Translations under genes and position numbers: made by a program | Origin: Parvularia atlantis | Lineage: Eukaryota > Opisthokonta > Rotosphaerida | Direction: 5' to 3' | DNA: 39,457 bases | NCBI GenBank assembly: GCA_943704415.1 | Contig: CALSCO010001754.1 | Coordinates: 1 to 39,457 of the forward strand | Notes under the pieces: model-generated | What the model saw: only the letters and a program-made list of their open reading frames with translations | What the model was told of the DNA's origin: nothing | Databases searched by the model: none | In this document: positions 1-9,300 of the stretch, piece by piece | How the letters are laid out: every line of letters begins with the position of its first letter | How positions within the stretch are numbered: the first letter of the stretch is position 1

Positions 1-208
1 GGGGGGGCGGCAACGGGCGCGCTGAGGTCAGGCGCGCAACGGGGGGCGCACGCGCGCGCGCGCCACTCACGCGTCGCGGGCGGGTTTATGCACGCCGGCT
101 CGACGACGTGCCTGGCCTCCCAGGGGAAATTTTTTGCGCCACGCCTTCGAGGCGCTGCATGTCGGCTCGCTGAACGGCCCGTTCGTTGACGCACGTGCTA
201 GGACGCAG

Positions 209-560
209 ATGCAGCGCGCACTCACTGCCCTGCGCCGGCGCTCGCGCGTGGGCGCCGAGCCGTCTGCAGACGTGACGGGTGGGGCGAATGCCGATTCCGC
301 CGCCAATGCCGTGACCGCCGCGCACGACACGGCCAAGAGCAGCGCCGCCGCGTGGGCCCCGAGATGGCTGCAGTTCCGCCGGCCGCGCGCCAAGAAGGCG
401 TTCTCGACGCTGGGTGCGTGAGACGCCGCTGCGACGCCGCGTGCGACATCAATAGTGACGCGATGCATCGTAGACATCCGGCCCGACCGCCTCACCGACA
501 TCGAGCAGCAGGCGCTGAGCAAGCACCAGCAGCACCAGAAGGAGCACCAGCACCAGAAGG

Positions 561-591
<31 letters not shown>

Positions 592-2413
592 GGAGCAGGA
601 TGCGCCCGCATGCAAGCCGCAGCCGCAGCCGCAGCAGCCGCAGCCGCAGCCGCAGCCGCAGCCGCAGCCGGCCAAGCAGGCGCCAGCGCCGTTCGAGGAC
701 CTTGTCGGGCTGCCGTCGTCGGCCAGCATCCTGCGCTCGCGCCGCGAGGAGGCGACGCTCGTGCTCCTGGGCAAGATCGCGCTGCACGGCGACTTTGCGG
801 CGCGGTACGAGCTCGTGGGCGAGCTCGGCGTGGGCGCGTTCGGCTTTGTGCTGCTGGCGCGGCAGCGCGCGACGGGGACGCCTGTCGCGGTCAAGCTCAT
901 CTCGCGCGCGAGCGTGAGCGCGTCCAGCCTCGTGCCCGACGTCGAGCACGGCCTCGTGCCGGCCGAGATCGCCGTGCTACGCCGCGTCGAGCACCGCAGC
1001 ATCATCCGCTACCTCGACAGCTTCGTCGACCAGCTCTTCTTCTACATCGTGACCGAGATGCACGGGTGCTCGTGGGCCCCGACCTCGCAGTTTGACCACC
1101 TGCGCCACCGGCCCGAGGGCAACGCGCCGTTCTCAGACCCGCTCGGCGACCTCTACGCGAGCCGGCGCAGCAGCATCGCCGCCTCATCGACCGCGCCGCG
1201 GCGCCCGCGTGCTGCCGGCGTGGCCGCGCTCCGGACCGAGGCCGCGGACCAGAAGCGCCCCTTTGGCGAGAGCCCGACGACGTCGCTGTCGACCATCACG
1301 AGCGCCTCATCGCACCACGGCTCGGTCGGGTCGCTCGATCTCGAGGGCGACGCCGACGCCGACGACAGCGCGGCCGGCATGGACACGGGTGACGAGACCG
1401 ACGAGAGCGAGGAGGCGAGCGGGAAGCTGCTGGCGTCGCCGAGCCGCGACGCCGACGACGAGGACGAGGAGCTGCCGCTGCCGCGTGCGGCCCGGGCCGA
1501 GGCCGGCGGCAACGGGCTGCGGCGCACGGTGACGCTGGGCAACCTCGCCGACGAGGATGAGACGCAGGCGGCCATGTCGCCGCGGCCGTCGCACCACCAG
1601 CACCTCGGGCACTCGGCCGCCGGCGCCAATGCACCCGTCGCCGCGCGCTCGCCGTCCATGACCGCGCCCCGCGCCGCCCCATCGATCATCGGCCGCCGTC
1701 ACCGCCGCGCATCGCTCGCCGCGTCCATGTTCAGTCGCCAGACGAGCCCCTCAGCGCGGCTGCTGCACACGAGCGCGCCGCTCTTGCGCCGCGAGTCGTT
1801 CATCACGCCGCCGAGTCACCCGGTCGAGCGCGCGCCGCGCCGGCGCACGGCGTCCGACCCGAGCAACCAGCGCTTCCTGCCGCTCGCGCTGCGCCGGACG
1901 TACACGCACGACCTGTTTGACTGCATCGAGCACTTCCGGCGGCTGCCCGAGCGCCTGGCGCGGCACGTGTTTGCGCAGGTGGTGGACGCGCTTGAGTACC
2001 TGCACGGGCAAAACCTGTGTCACGGCGACATCAAGGACGAGAACATCCTGGTGGACCGGCGGTTCAACGTGCGCCTGGTGGACTTTGGGGCGTGCACGCC
2101 GCTGGACCGGGCCGGGAGGCTCAAGGACTTCACGGGCACGATCCACTACGCCGCGCCCGAGGTGATCGAGGGCAGCGCGTTCAGCCCGGCCGCGGCCGAG
2201 GTCTGGACGCTGGGCATCCTGCTCTTCACCATGGTCACGGGCTCGACGCCGTTCCCGAGCGTGCACCAGGCGATCGCGGGCGTGTACCAGCGGCCGCGCG
2301 GGGTCTCGCCGGCGTGCATGGACCTGATCAACCGGTGCCTGCAGCCGCACCCGTACTTCCGCGTCTCGCTGGCCTCGATCCGCGCGCACGAGTGGCTGGC
2401 GGGCAAGGCGTGA
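209..2413 (+). CDS. PAS-kinase-like serine/threonine protein kinase with a large hinge insert
   Basis: Two visible exons, 209-413 and 474-2413. The 60-nt intron runs GTGCGT...CATCGTAG and keeps frame, giving about 714 residues from the first in-frame ATG. The frame stays open upstream to the window edge and a possible acceptor (CTCCCAG) ends at 123, so the true N-terminus may lie further left. The N-terminal 180 residues hold poly-Gln and Gln-Pro tracts. Kinase motifs: glycine loop GVGAFGFV (~186), VAVK lysine (~209), catalytic loop HGDIKDEN (~585), DFG (~605), APE. The IxxxEHxxIIRYLD and DIKDENI patterns, and the missing αC-β4 extras, resemble the PASK catalytic domain as I remember it. No PAS domain is seen in the visible part. 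A disordered insert of about 270 residues follows the hinge (EMHGCSW) before DLFDCIEHF. The HRD arginine is glycine, so it is a non-RD kinase. The kinase call is firm; the PASK assignment is moderate. Confidence 0.85.
414..473 (+). other. Intron in the kinase gene
   Basis: GTGCGTGAG donor and TAG acceptor, 60 nt, phase 1. It removes the in-frame TGA at 419 and joins two long open frames (…FSTL-D-IRPDRL…). Its length and donor match the other introns of the window. The alternative, a GTG or internal start at about 455, would lose the upstream open frame. Confidence 0.6.
526..675 (+). repeat. CAG-type and CAGCCG microsatellites coding for poly-Gln and Gln-Pro
   Basis: Runs of CAG at about 562-588 and of (CAGCCG) at about 620-668 lie inside the kinase exon. 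They code for eight glutamines and a Gln-Pro ladder. The frame is kept throughout. Such tracts are prone to length variation between strains. Confidence 0.8.
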
Positions 2414-2651
2414 CAGCGAGTGGAGCGAGGGAGAGAGAGAGAGAGAGAGAGAGAAGAAGGGAAAGAGCTGTGCAAAGTGTACCAGCAGTGCGCTCAGAGA
2501 GAAGATTATCGAAGACGGCAGCATCCTCGCAGCCTGTGGGGGCTGCTCTGCAGCGCCGCCCGCCACTCGGCGCGGACCCCGCGCGCGAAGGGCGGGTCCG
2601 TCGTCGCGGCGAGCCGCGCCTGCCGGTCGGTCTCATCACCGCGCGAGCGAG

Positions 2652-2728
<77 letters not shown>

Positions 2729-2832
2729 TGAAGGCGCACGGGCACCATCCTCACAACGAGCACCAGCCCAGCAAACGAGCACGGTCCACGACACCGCCAG
2801 ACAGAGACAGACATCGGCCAGAGTTGCCGCGG
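2414..2832. repeat. Gene-free convergent spacer with three GA tracts
   Basis: This 419-bp spacer lies between the stop codons of the kinase (+) and the complex I subunit gene (-). It holds a short GA run (about 2431-2454), a long uninterrupted GA run (about 2654-2725), and GC-rich sequence between them. Open frames across the long run translate only to Arg-Glu repeats and have no other coding character. I see no RNA gene. 3' ends of both neighbours should fall here. Confidence 0.8.
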
Positions 2833-3354
2833 TCACTGCAGGCCCGCGCGACGCGCCTCGTCCGCGTTAGGCAGGAGGCCCATGAGCCGGCCTTCAATTA
2901 TTTTCCCCCCGCGCGACACGCACGTGAGCACACGAACGGCAGCAACAGCAGCGCGCACAGACGGCGCACCGGAGCTGTTCTGGTACGCGAGCATGAAGCC
3001 GCCGATGCTCGCGAAGAGGATCGCGCCCGAGACGCCGAGCGTGACGTTCTGCGTCTGCCTCCGCGCTGCCGCGTGGCCCGCGCGCGCACGTCAGGCCATT
3101 GACCAGGTCGCGCCACGTCGCGCGCCGCCCACGCACTGAACCAGAGGCCGTAGGCGTACCCGCCCCCCGTCGCCACGCCCCACAGCGCGTAGTCGTTCTC
3201 GCTGAAGTTGCCCACAACGTCCCAGAAGCGCGGCACCTCCTTCACGACCGGGTACGGCCGCGGGTCGGTCCTGCACCGCCGCCGCGTTGGCGCGCGTGAG
3301 AGGGGAGGGGGGAGGGGGGCCGCGCGCGCACTCGGAGAGGTGCAGGTTCTTCAT
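2833..3354 (-). CDS. Complex I accessory subunit, NUXM / 21-kDa family
   Basis: Four exons on the minus strand: 3354-3332, 3270-3117, 3054-2970 and 2891-2833, giving 106 residues. The second donor (GTGGCG) is the least certain; a GTGCGT donor further upstream with another acceptor also keeps frame. The N-terminus reads DPRPYPVV…FWDVVGNFSENDYALWG and leads into a membrane segment rich in Gly and aromatics. A second hydrophobic segment (TLGVSGAILFASIGGFML) is followed by AYQNSSGRLMGLLPN. From memory, this order matches the small two-helix inner-membrane subunit known as NUXM in fungi and the 21-kDa subunit family in plants and protists: a YPVIDPDP-like start, a VVGNF..SDY motif, then an NSSGRLMGF-PN tail. 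Animals lack a clear member. It implies a conventional respiratory complex I. The family name is inferred without a database search. Confidence 0.6.
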
Positions 3355-3473
3355 CCTGGCGGCGTGTGTACGTAGGTGAAGGTCTAACAGTTGTACGTTA
3401 CATCACAGCCGCTGTGCAGATAGCTTGCAGCCTCACGAACACTTGTGCTTTGCTGCACAGCCGCTGCGTACAG
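3355..3473. promoter_or_regulatory. Divergent promoter region between the complex I subunit and ATG3 genes
   Basis: A 119-bp spacer separates the two start codons. It is less GC-rich than the flanking coding sequence, which is typical of the start-proximal spacers in this window. I see no clear TATA box. Both transcription start sites must lie here, so the promoter is probably shared. Confidence 0.5.
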
Positions 3474-4972
3474 ATGGGCACAACGGGTCAGGCGTTCCTG
3501 CGCTTCCTCGAGAAGTGGCAGCCGGTGCTGAAGGACTCCAAGTTCAAGGAGACGGGCGTGCTGACGCCGGAGGAGGTGCGGGCGGGCGGGCGCTTGAGCG
3601 GCGCTGATCCGTGACACGCGCGCCCAAGTTTGTCGCCGCGGGCGAGTTTCTCGTCTACAAGTTCCCGTCGTGGCAGTGGTGAGCGCTGCGCGTGCGGGGG
3701 CCGTTGTGCGCTGCGCGTGGTGCTGAGCGCGCGGCAGGGGCGCGGGCGAGGAGGCGAGCCGGCGGCCGTACCTGCCGGCCGACAAGCAGTACCTGGTGAC
3801 GCGCAATGGTGCGCGTGATCTGCGCACACGGCGCGGCGGCTGACGGCTGATCGCGCGTGCGGGGCCGCAGTGCCGTGCTACAAGCGCGTCAAGGACATGG
3901 AGTACGTCGAGGGCGACGAGGAGACGCTGGGCGACGGCGACGGCGACGACTGGCTCGCAACACACGCGTCGGGTTCGCGCACGCGCCTTTGTCAATGCGT
4001 CATCGGCCGCTGAACGCGCGCCCCTCTGCGCGCCGCAGCCAAGAGCAAGGCCGACGAGGAGCCGATCGAGATGCTGCCGTCGTCGGCCAGTGCGAAGCCC
4101 GCGGCACCGCCCGCGAACGACGAGGATGACGACGACGAGTGCGCTCTGTGCCGCCACGCGATGCGCTCGCGGGCTGACGGACTGCGCGCGCGCGCGCCCT
4201 GCAGCGTGCCCGACCTGGAGGACCTGGACCTCGAGAACAACCTGGTCGAGGAGGAGGACCCGGTGCGGCCGGCCGTCTCCACCAGGCGGGCGCGGCGCGC
4301 GCTGAGACCGGTACCCCGCGTGCTCGCAGGCCGCGCTCAAGCCGCAGGCGGACGACAAGGCCACGGGGGACAACATCCTCAAGACGCGCACGTACGACCT
4401 CAGCATCACGTATGACAAGTATTACCAGACGCCGCGCATGTGGCTGTACGGCTACGACGAGGTGCGCGGCGGCGCCGCGACCCCCGCGTCGTTAACTCAC
4501 GAGCCCTCGCGCGCGCAGAACCGGCGCCCGCTCACGCACGAGCAGCTGTACGAAGACATCAGCCAGGACCACGCCAAGAAGACGGTGACGATGGAGCCGC
4601 ACCCGCACCTCAACATCACGCAGGCGTCGATCCACCCGTGCAAGGTGCTGCTGCTGCACCCGCGCCGCTGCCGGCCCGGCCCGCGCTGACCGCGGCCACG
4701 GCCGCCGCAGCACTCAAACGTCATGAAGCGCATCATCGACAACCTGACCGAGAACGGCAAGGAGCTGCGCGTGGACCAGTGCGGGGTGCCGCGTGCGACG
4801 GAAGGGGCGACCGCTCACGTCGCGCGGCGCGCGCACAGGTACCTGCTGCTCTTCCTCAAGTTTGTGTCGGCCATCATCCCGACGATCGGTGAGACGACCC
4901 GGCGGCCGCGCCCCGCCTGACCCGCGCCACCGCGCCGCAGACTACGACTACACGTCGTCGATGGACGCATGA
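3474..4972 (+). CDS. ATG3: Autophagy E2-like conjugating enzyme ATG3
   Basis: Eleven exons: 3474-3575, 3629-3678, 3738-3808, 3871-3972, 4039-4138, 4205-4262, 4330-4461, 4519-4644, 4711-4778, 4839-4888 and 4941-4972. They sum to 296 codons plus stop; human ATG3 has 314. Diagnostic blocks in order are [13 protein letters not shown] near the start, the FPSWQW segment, [19 protein letters not shown], an acidic flexible region, [33 protein letters not shown], and the active-site block SIHPCK containing the catalytic cysteine. [17 protein letters not shown] closes the fold. ATG3 takes ATG8 from ATG7 and transfers it to phosphatidylethanolamine on autophagosomal membranes. The acidic loop before the catalytic core probably corresponds to the ATG7/ATG12-binding flexible region. 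The start is set by the KETG spacing. Confidence 0.96.
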
Positions 4973-5093
4973 GCTCGTTCCGTGTGTGCCAGTTGTAGTG
5001 TTCAGAGCTCGGCGTGGTGTGGCCTCGCGGCCGTGCGCGTGCTGAGCACGGCGTCCACACCCGCGGCGTGGCTGAGGTCGCGCACTTTCCACC

Positions 5094-6259
5094 ATGAAGC
5101 TCACGGCCGAGCTCATCAGCCTCTCGGCGCAGTTCACGAACGCGCTGAAAGAGCGCGAGCTGGACCTGCGCTGTGCGCCGTGTTGCCGCGCGCGCGTGTG
5201 CCGTACGCGCACGCTGGTTGCTGATGTGCGCCACGCACCGCAGCCAACAAGATTCCGCAGATCGAGAACCTCGGCGCGACGCTGGTGCGCTGCGCTGCGC
5301 GCTGGTCGACGGCCCTTTCGCGCTGACGCGCACGGTGCGCCGGGCACGCAGGACCAGTTCGACACGATCGACCTGAGCGACAACGAGATCCGGAGGGTCG
5401 AGAACTTCCCGCTGCTCAAGCGGCTGGGCACGCTGCTCATCAGCAACAACCGCGTCGGCCGGGTCGCGCCCGACCTGCAGCAGGCCCTGCCGCGCCTGCA
5501 CACGCTCGTGCTCAACAACAACCTCGTGCGTGCCTACAACCGCACGGGCCGCGTGCGCCTGCATGCTGGCACGTGACGCCATGTGCCGCCCCATGCGCCG
5601 CGCCGCAGCTATCGGAGCTGGCCGATTTGCAGCCGATGGCGCAGCTCACGAGCCTCAGGACACTCTCGCTCATCGACAACCCGTGCACGAGAAAACAGCA
5701 CTACCGTCTCTACGTCGTGCACATCATGCCGCACCTGACCCTGCTCGACTTCCGGCGCATCAAGCTCAAGGTCGGGGGCTGCGCGTCGGCGTATCGGCTG
5801 CATGGCGCTCACGCGTGCGCCTTTGCAGGAGCGGCAGGAGGCCGCCGCGCTGTTCAAGGGCGCCGAGGGCAAGTCGCTTGAGAGCGCCATCAACGCGCAG
5901 CGCACCTTCGTCCCCGGCAGCGTCTCGGACGAGCCCAAGACGGCGGGCCTGTCGGCCGAGGACGCGGCGCGCATCCGGGTGCGCCGCTCCCGTGCGGCTG
6001 CTCGTCAGTGAGGGCTGACGGCCGCGCCGCGCCAGGCCGCTATCAACAACTCGACGTCGCTCGACGAGATCGCCAGGCTCGAGCGCGTGCTCAAGAGCGG
6101 CGGCATGCCCGAGGCGGCCGGTGCGCACACGCTCTTAACTGGCGGACGAGCACTCAGACGCCGCACGTTTGCGCGGAAGGCGCCAACGGCAGCAGCAGCG
6201 GCGGCGGGCTGGCGACGTACATGCAAGGCAACCAGATCGTCGAGATGGAGGAGGACTGA
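5094..6259 (+). CDS. SNRPA1: U2 small nuclear ribonucleoprotein A'
   Basis: Seven exons: 5094-5172, 5244-5284, 5352-5525, 5609-5770, 5829-5978, 6036-6120 and 6180-6259, giving 256 residues; human U2A' has 255. It begins MKLTAELISLSAQFTNAL and ERELDLR, continues with NKIPQIENLGATL and DQFDTIDLSDNEIRRVENF, then leucine-rich repeats and the LRR cap (IDNPCTRKQHYRLYVV…LLDFRRIKLKERQEA). This is the LRR protein that with U2B'' binds stem-loop IV of U2 snRNA. The C-terminal 90 residues are less conserved and end in an acidic EMEED tail. The call fits the intron-rich character of the region. One donor (GTCGGG at 5771) departs from the local GTGCG pattern. Confidence 0.96.
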
Positions 6260-6357
6260 GACGGTGCGCGCCACAGCACCAGGGGCAGGCATAGAGGCCG
6301 GCGGCGCTGTGTCGTGTGTTTCGCGCGCGAAAAGAGAGACAGGCTGATACAAGCAAG

Positions 6358-9300
6358 CTACACGGTTGTCTGTGCGGCGAGCACGAGCATGGCGACGACA
6401 AGCGCGTTCGGCACGCCCGCGCTGCGCCCGGCCTCGTCGCTCGCCAGCACGAAGCGCACGATCCGCGTCGCGTCCAGGTACGCCTGCGCGCGGCCACAGA
6501 CACCCGTCAGCAGAAAAACACGAGCACGGGCAGGCACAGCACCAGCGCGATCACGCGGTCAAGCAGATCGTTGTCGGGCGGCAGGGCGCGCTGCAGCGCC
6601 TCGTAGATGTCGAGCAGGCGCAGCTCGAGCACGGCGCGCACGGGCTCGGTGAAAATCTGCGCGGCGGCCGGCTGCTGCTGCGCCGCGAGCGCGTGCGCAA
6701 AGACCTCGGCCTCGCGCTGCGCCATCAGCGGCGCACGCACGTGCCCGAGCGCCAGCACGACCTCGCCAAAGAGCTGCAGCGTCGCGCTCGCGTCCGGCCG
6801 CAGGCTCAGCCGCTGGATGTGCGCCTCGAGCGGCTCGCCAGGAACGACGAGGCGGCACGTCAGCGCCATGTGTTGCAAAATCTCGAGCGTGAGGCGCGAG
6901 AGCGGCGGCAGGTCGACGATGGCCGTGATCTGCAAGAACGGGCCCTGGAAGATCTTGGCGGCCACGACCGCGCCCCACAGCGCCAGCAGCAGCGTGTCCT
7001 CGTACACCTCGCGGTACTCGCCCGCTCGTGCGGCGTCGCCGCGATTGGCGGCCGCGCGCATCGTGCCCTTGCGCGGGATCCACTCGTCGGCCCACTGCCA
7101 CGCGCGCCGCAGCGTGCGCTCGAGCGGCAGCTCGCCCACCGGCGCGCTCGCGAGCTGCAGCGGGTTGGTGAGCACGCGGTCGACCAGCTCGTTCTCTGCG
7201 TCCGCGGTCAGCGTACGTACTGCCCAGCACACGCCGCAGGGCTACGCACCCAGCTGGCCGCACCACTGCGCCGGCGAAAACACTGTGCCCGTGGCCTGGC
7301 ACGCGAGCGCCGTCGTCTGCTGCCGGTCGAGCGCGAGCAGGCACGTCTTGACGTCGTGCAGCGTCACGGGGCTCCCGAGCGCCATTGCGTCGGCCAGGGC
7401 GTCGCCGCCGGTGAAGTAGCGCTGGCACGCGCCACACGGGCACACGATGAGCTGCACGCAGGCGCAGACGCGTCAGAGGGGCAGAGCAGGCAGCGAGAGC
7501 GCACTTCGTCGACGACCTTGACGCCGGGCTGAGCCGCGGCGAGCACGGTGCGAACGTGGCCCGGGACTAAGGCCGTGCCCAGCAGCTGGCTCTGCAGCAG
7601 AGCGAGTGGGCCGGCCGCCGGTGCCGCGGGGCGCAGGAACACAAGCACGAGCGAGCGCGAGCGCGCAAACCACGCCACGAGCGCGCGCCCGTCCTGCTCA
7701 CGCCGGCCGTTGGCCACGAAGCCGTTGCGCCACGACGCGCCCACGTCCAGGTCCAGCAGCGACGCGCGGCGCACGTCCACCAGCAGCTCCACGCCGAGAT
7801 CGGCCGCCGGCTGCGGCGCGAGACGAAGCACGCGCACGGTGCTCGTCCACGCTGCCGGCTCGACGCGCCACGGCCGCGCTGGCTGCTGCGCGCCCAGACC
7901 CCACGGCAGGAGCAGCTGCTGCAGGCCCGGCACGGTCGGCGTCTTGGCGTCGGCCGGCTCAAACAGCGGCACGGTCACGCCGAGCTCGCACAGGCACGCC
8001 GAGAAGGCCTCGCGCAGCGGCTTGGCCAGACGACGCCACGGCGGCACCTGGCTGAAGACGTCAGCGTGGCGGAAGACGGGCAGCGGCGTCGTCGTGGCTT
8101 CGCCCACTTGGTCGCGATGCTGGTGCTGCACCCAGCGCGGGAGCATCTGGCGCACGGCCGCGAGCGAGTCACCCAGCCACTCGGCCGCAAACACGATCAG
8201 GTCGCCGCCGGCCGCGCACGCCGCACCGCGGTCGCCGCCGCAGTAGAGCACCTCGCCCAGCGCGTGCAAGAAGCTCAGCGCCCGCGCAACCTCGCCGCCA
8301 TCCCGCACGCCGTCGACGTCGGCCCGGCGCGCGACCGGTACGAGCCACCGGCGCGCCTTGACGACCGTCGCACCCACGAGCGGTGCCGTGCCGCCAGCTG
8401 CCGTCGCTGCGCCCGCACCGCCGCCGCTGCCATCGAGCGCTGAGTCGCCGGACGCAGCCGCCGGACCGCGCCGCCGCTCGAGCGGGATGCGCTCCTCGAC
8501 GTCGGTGAGCGAGAGCCGCTCGATGCCGTCGGCCTCGTCGTCGTCGCTGAGGGCTCCGCTCGCGGCCGCACCGCCTCGACGCCACAGCCGGTTGTGCGGG
8601 CGCAGTTCGGGGCTGGCGGGCGAGGCGCTGCGCTGCGCGTTGGCGGGATGGGCGAGCTGGCGCACGTCGTCCGACTGCGAGAACGAGAGCGAGTTGCTTT
8701 TGGGGCGCATCTTGCCCGTGCGCGGCGACTGCAGCCCGGGCGCGGCGAGGCCATCGCCGACGTCGATGCTGACGATCGTGTTGGAGTGCGCGCTCGTGAA
8801 CACCTGCAGCACGCCCGGCGACGTCGGCCGGCTGCCCGGGTTGCTGCTGCCGCCGCCGCCGCCGCCGCCCGCGTCGCCGCCCAAGCCCGTGCTGGGCGAG
8901 CGGTGCCCGCCGCCGCCACCGCCGAACCAACTCGACAGCGCAAAGCCCGACGACGCGTGCGGTAGCGGCTGGTGCAGCGCCGTGCGGCTCGAGAGCAGCT
9001 GCAGATGCTCCTCGCGCACGCGGTCGACCAGCGCCTGGTCGCGCCAGCGCCAGATCTGCCGCCACACGTCCGCGTACGTCGGCGGCAGGTCCATCGCGAC
9101 ATACGGGCGCGTGCCGACGATGGTCAGGAGGTGGTTGCGCAGCAGCTGCACGTCTGCGCGCTCGTGCAGGTTGAGGCAAGGGATGATGTGCATCGACCCG
9201 GCCAGGTGCGCGCGCTCGACGGCCGAGCTGACCACGGCCAGGCACACCTTGGCAAACGCGTGCTTCTGCGCGGGCGTGGGCCGGTCGACGCCGAGCGCGC

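Noticed and set aside
134-421. Start of the kinase at the non-ATG codons used by a simple open-frame reading (134 or 455)
   Set aside because: Eukaryotic initiation favours ATG; 209 is the first in-frame ATG and the intron 414-473 joins the two parts.
67-1005. Long minus-strand open frames opposite the kinase exon
   Set aside because: High GC removes stops from the antisense frames. They are low-complexity (Cys/Ala/Arg), while the plus frame has clear kinase motifs.
2636-2836. Open frames of Arg-Glu or Leu-Ser repeats across the GA tracts (also at 18989-19347)
   Set aside because: They are the translation of a dinucleotide repeat in all frames and carry no other coding signal.
6507-6512. 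TGA near 6507 as the end of Roco-1
   Set aside because: A 59-nt GTGCTG...GCGCAG intron with CTGAC covers it and leads to a coding-like 41-residue exon ending at 6358. The shorter C-terminus remains a fallback.
6358-7451. A kinase domain after COR in either Roco protein
   Set aside because: No glycine loop, HRD or DFG is found downstream of COR in Roco-1 or Roco-2.
6366-7532. Long plus-strand open frames opposite Roco-1 (6366-7532, 8358-9443, 10601-12034)
   Set aside because: They are antisense shadows in a GC-rich gene. The minus strand holds the Roc, COR, LRR and ankyrin motifs.
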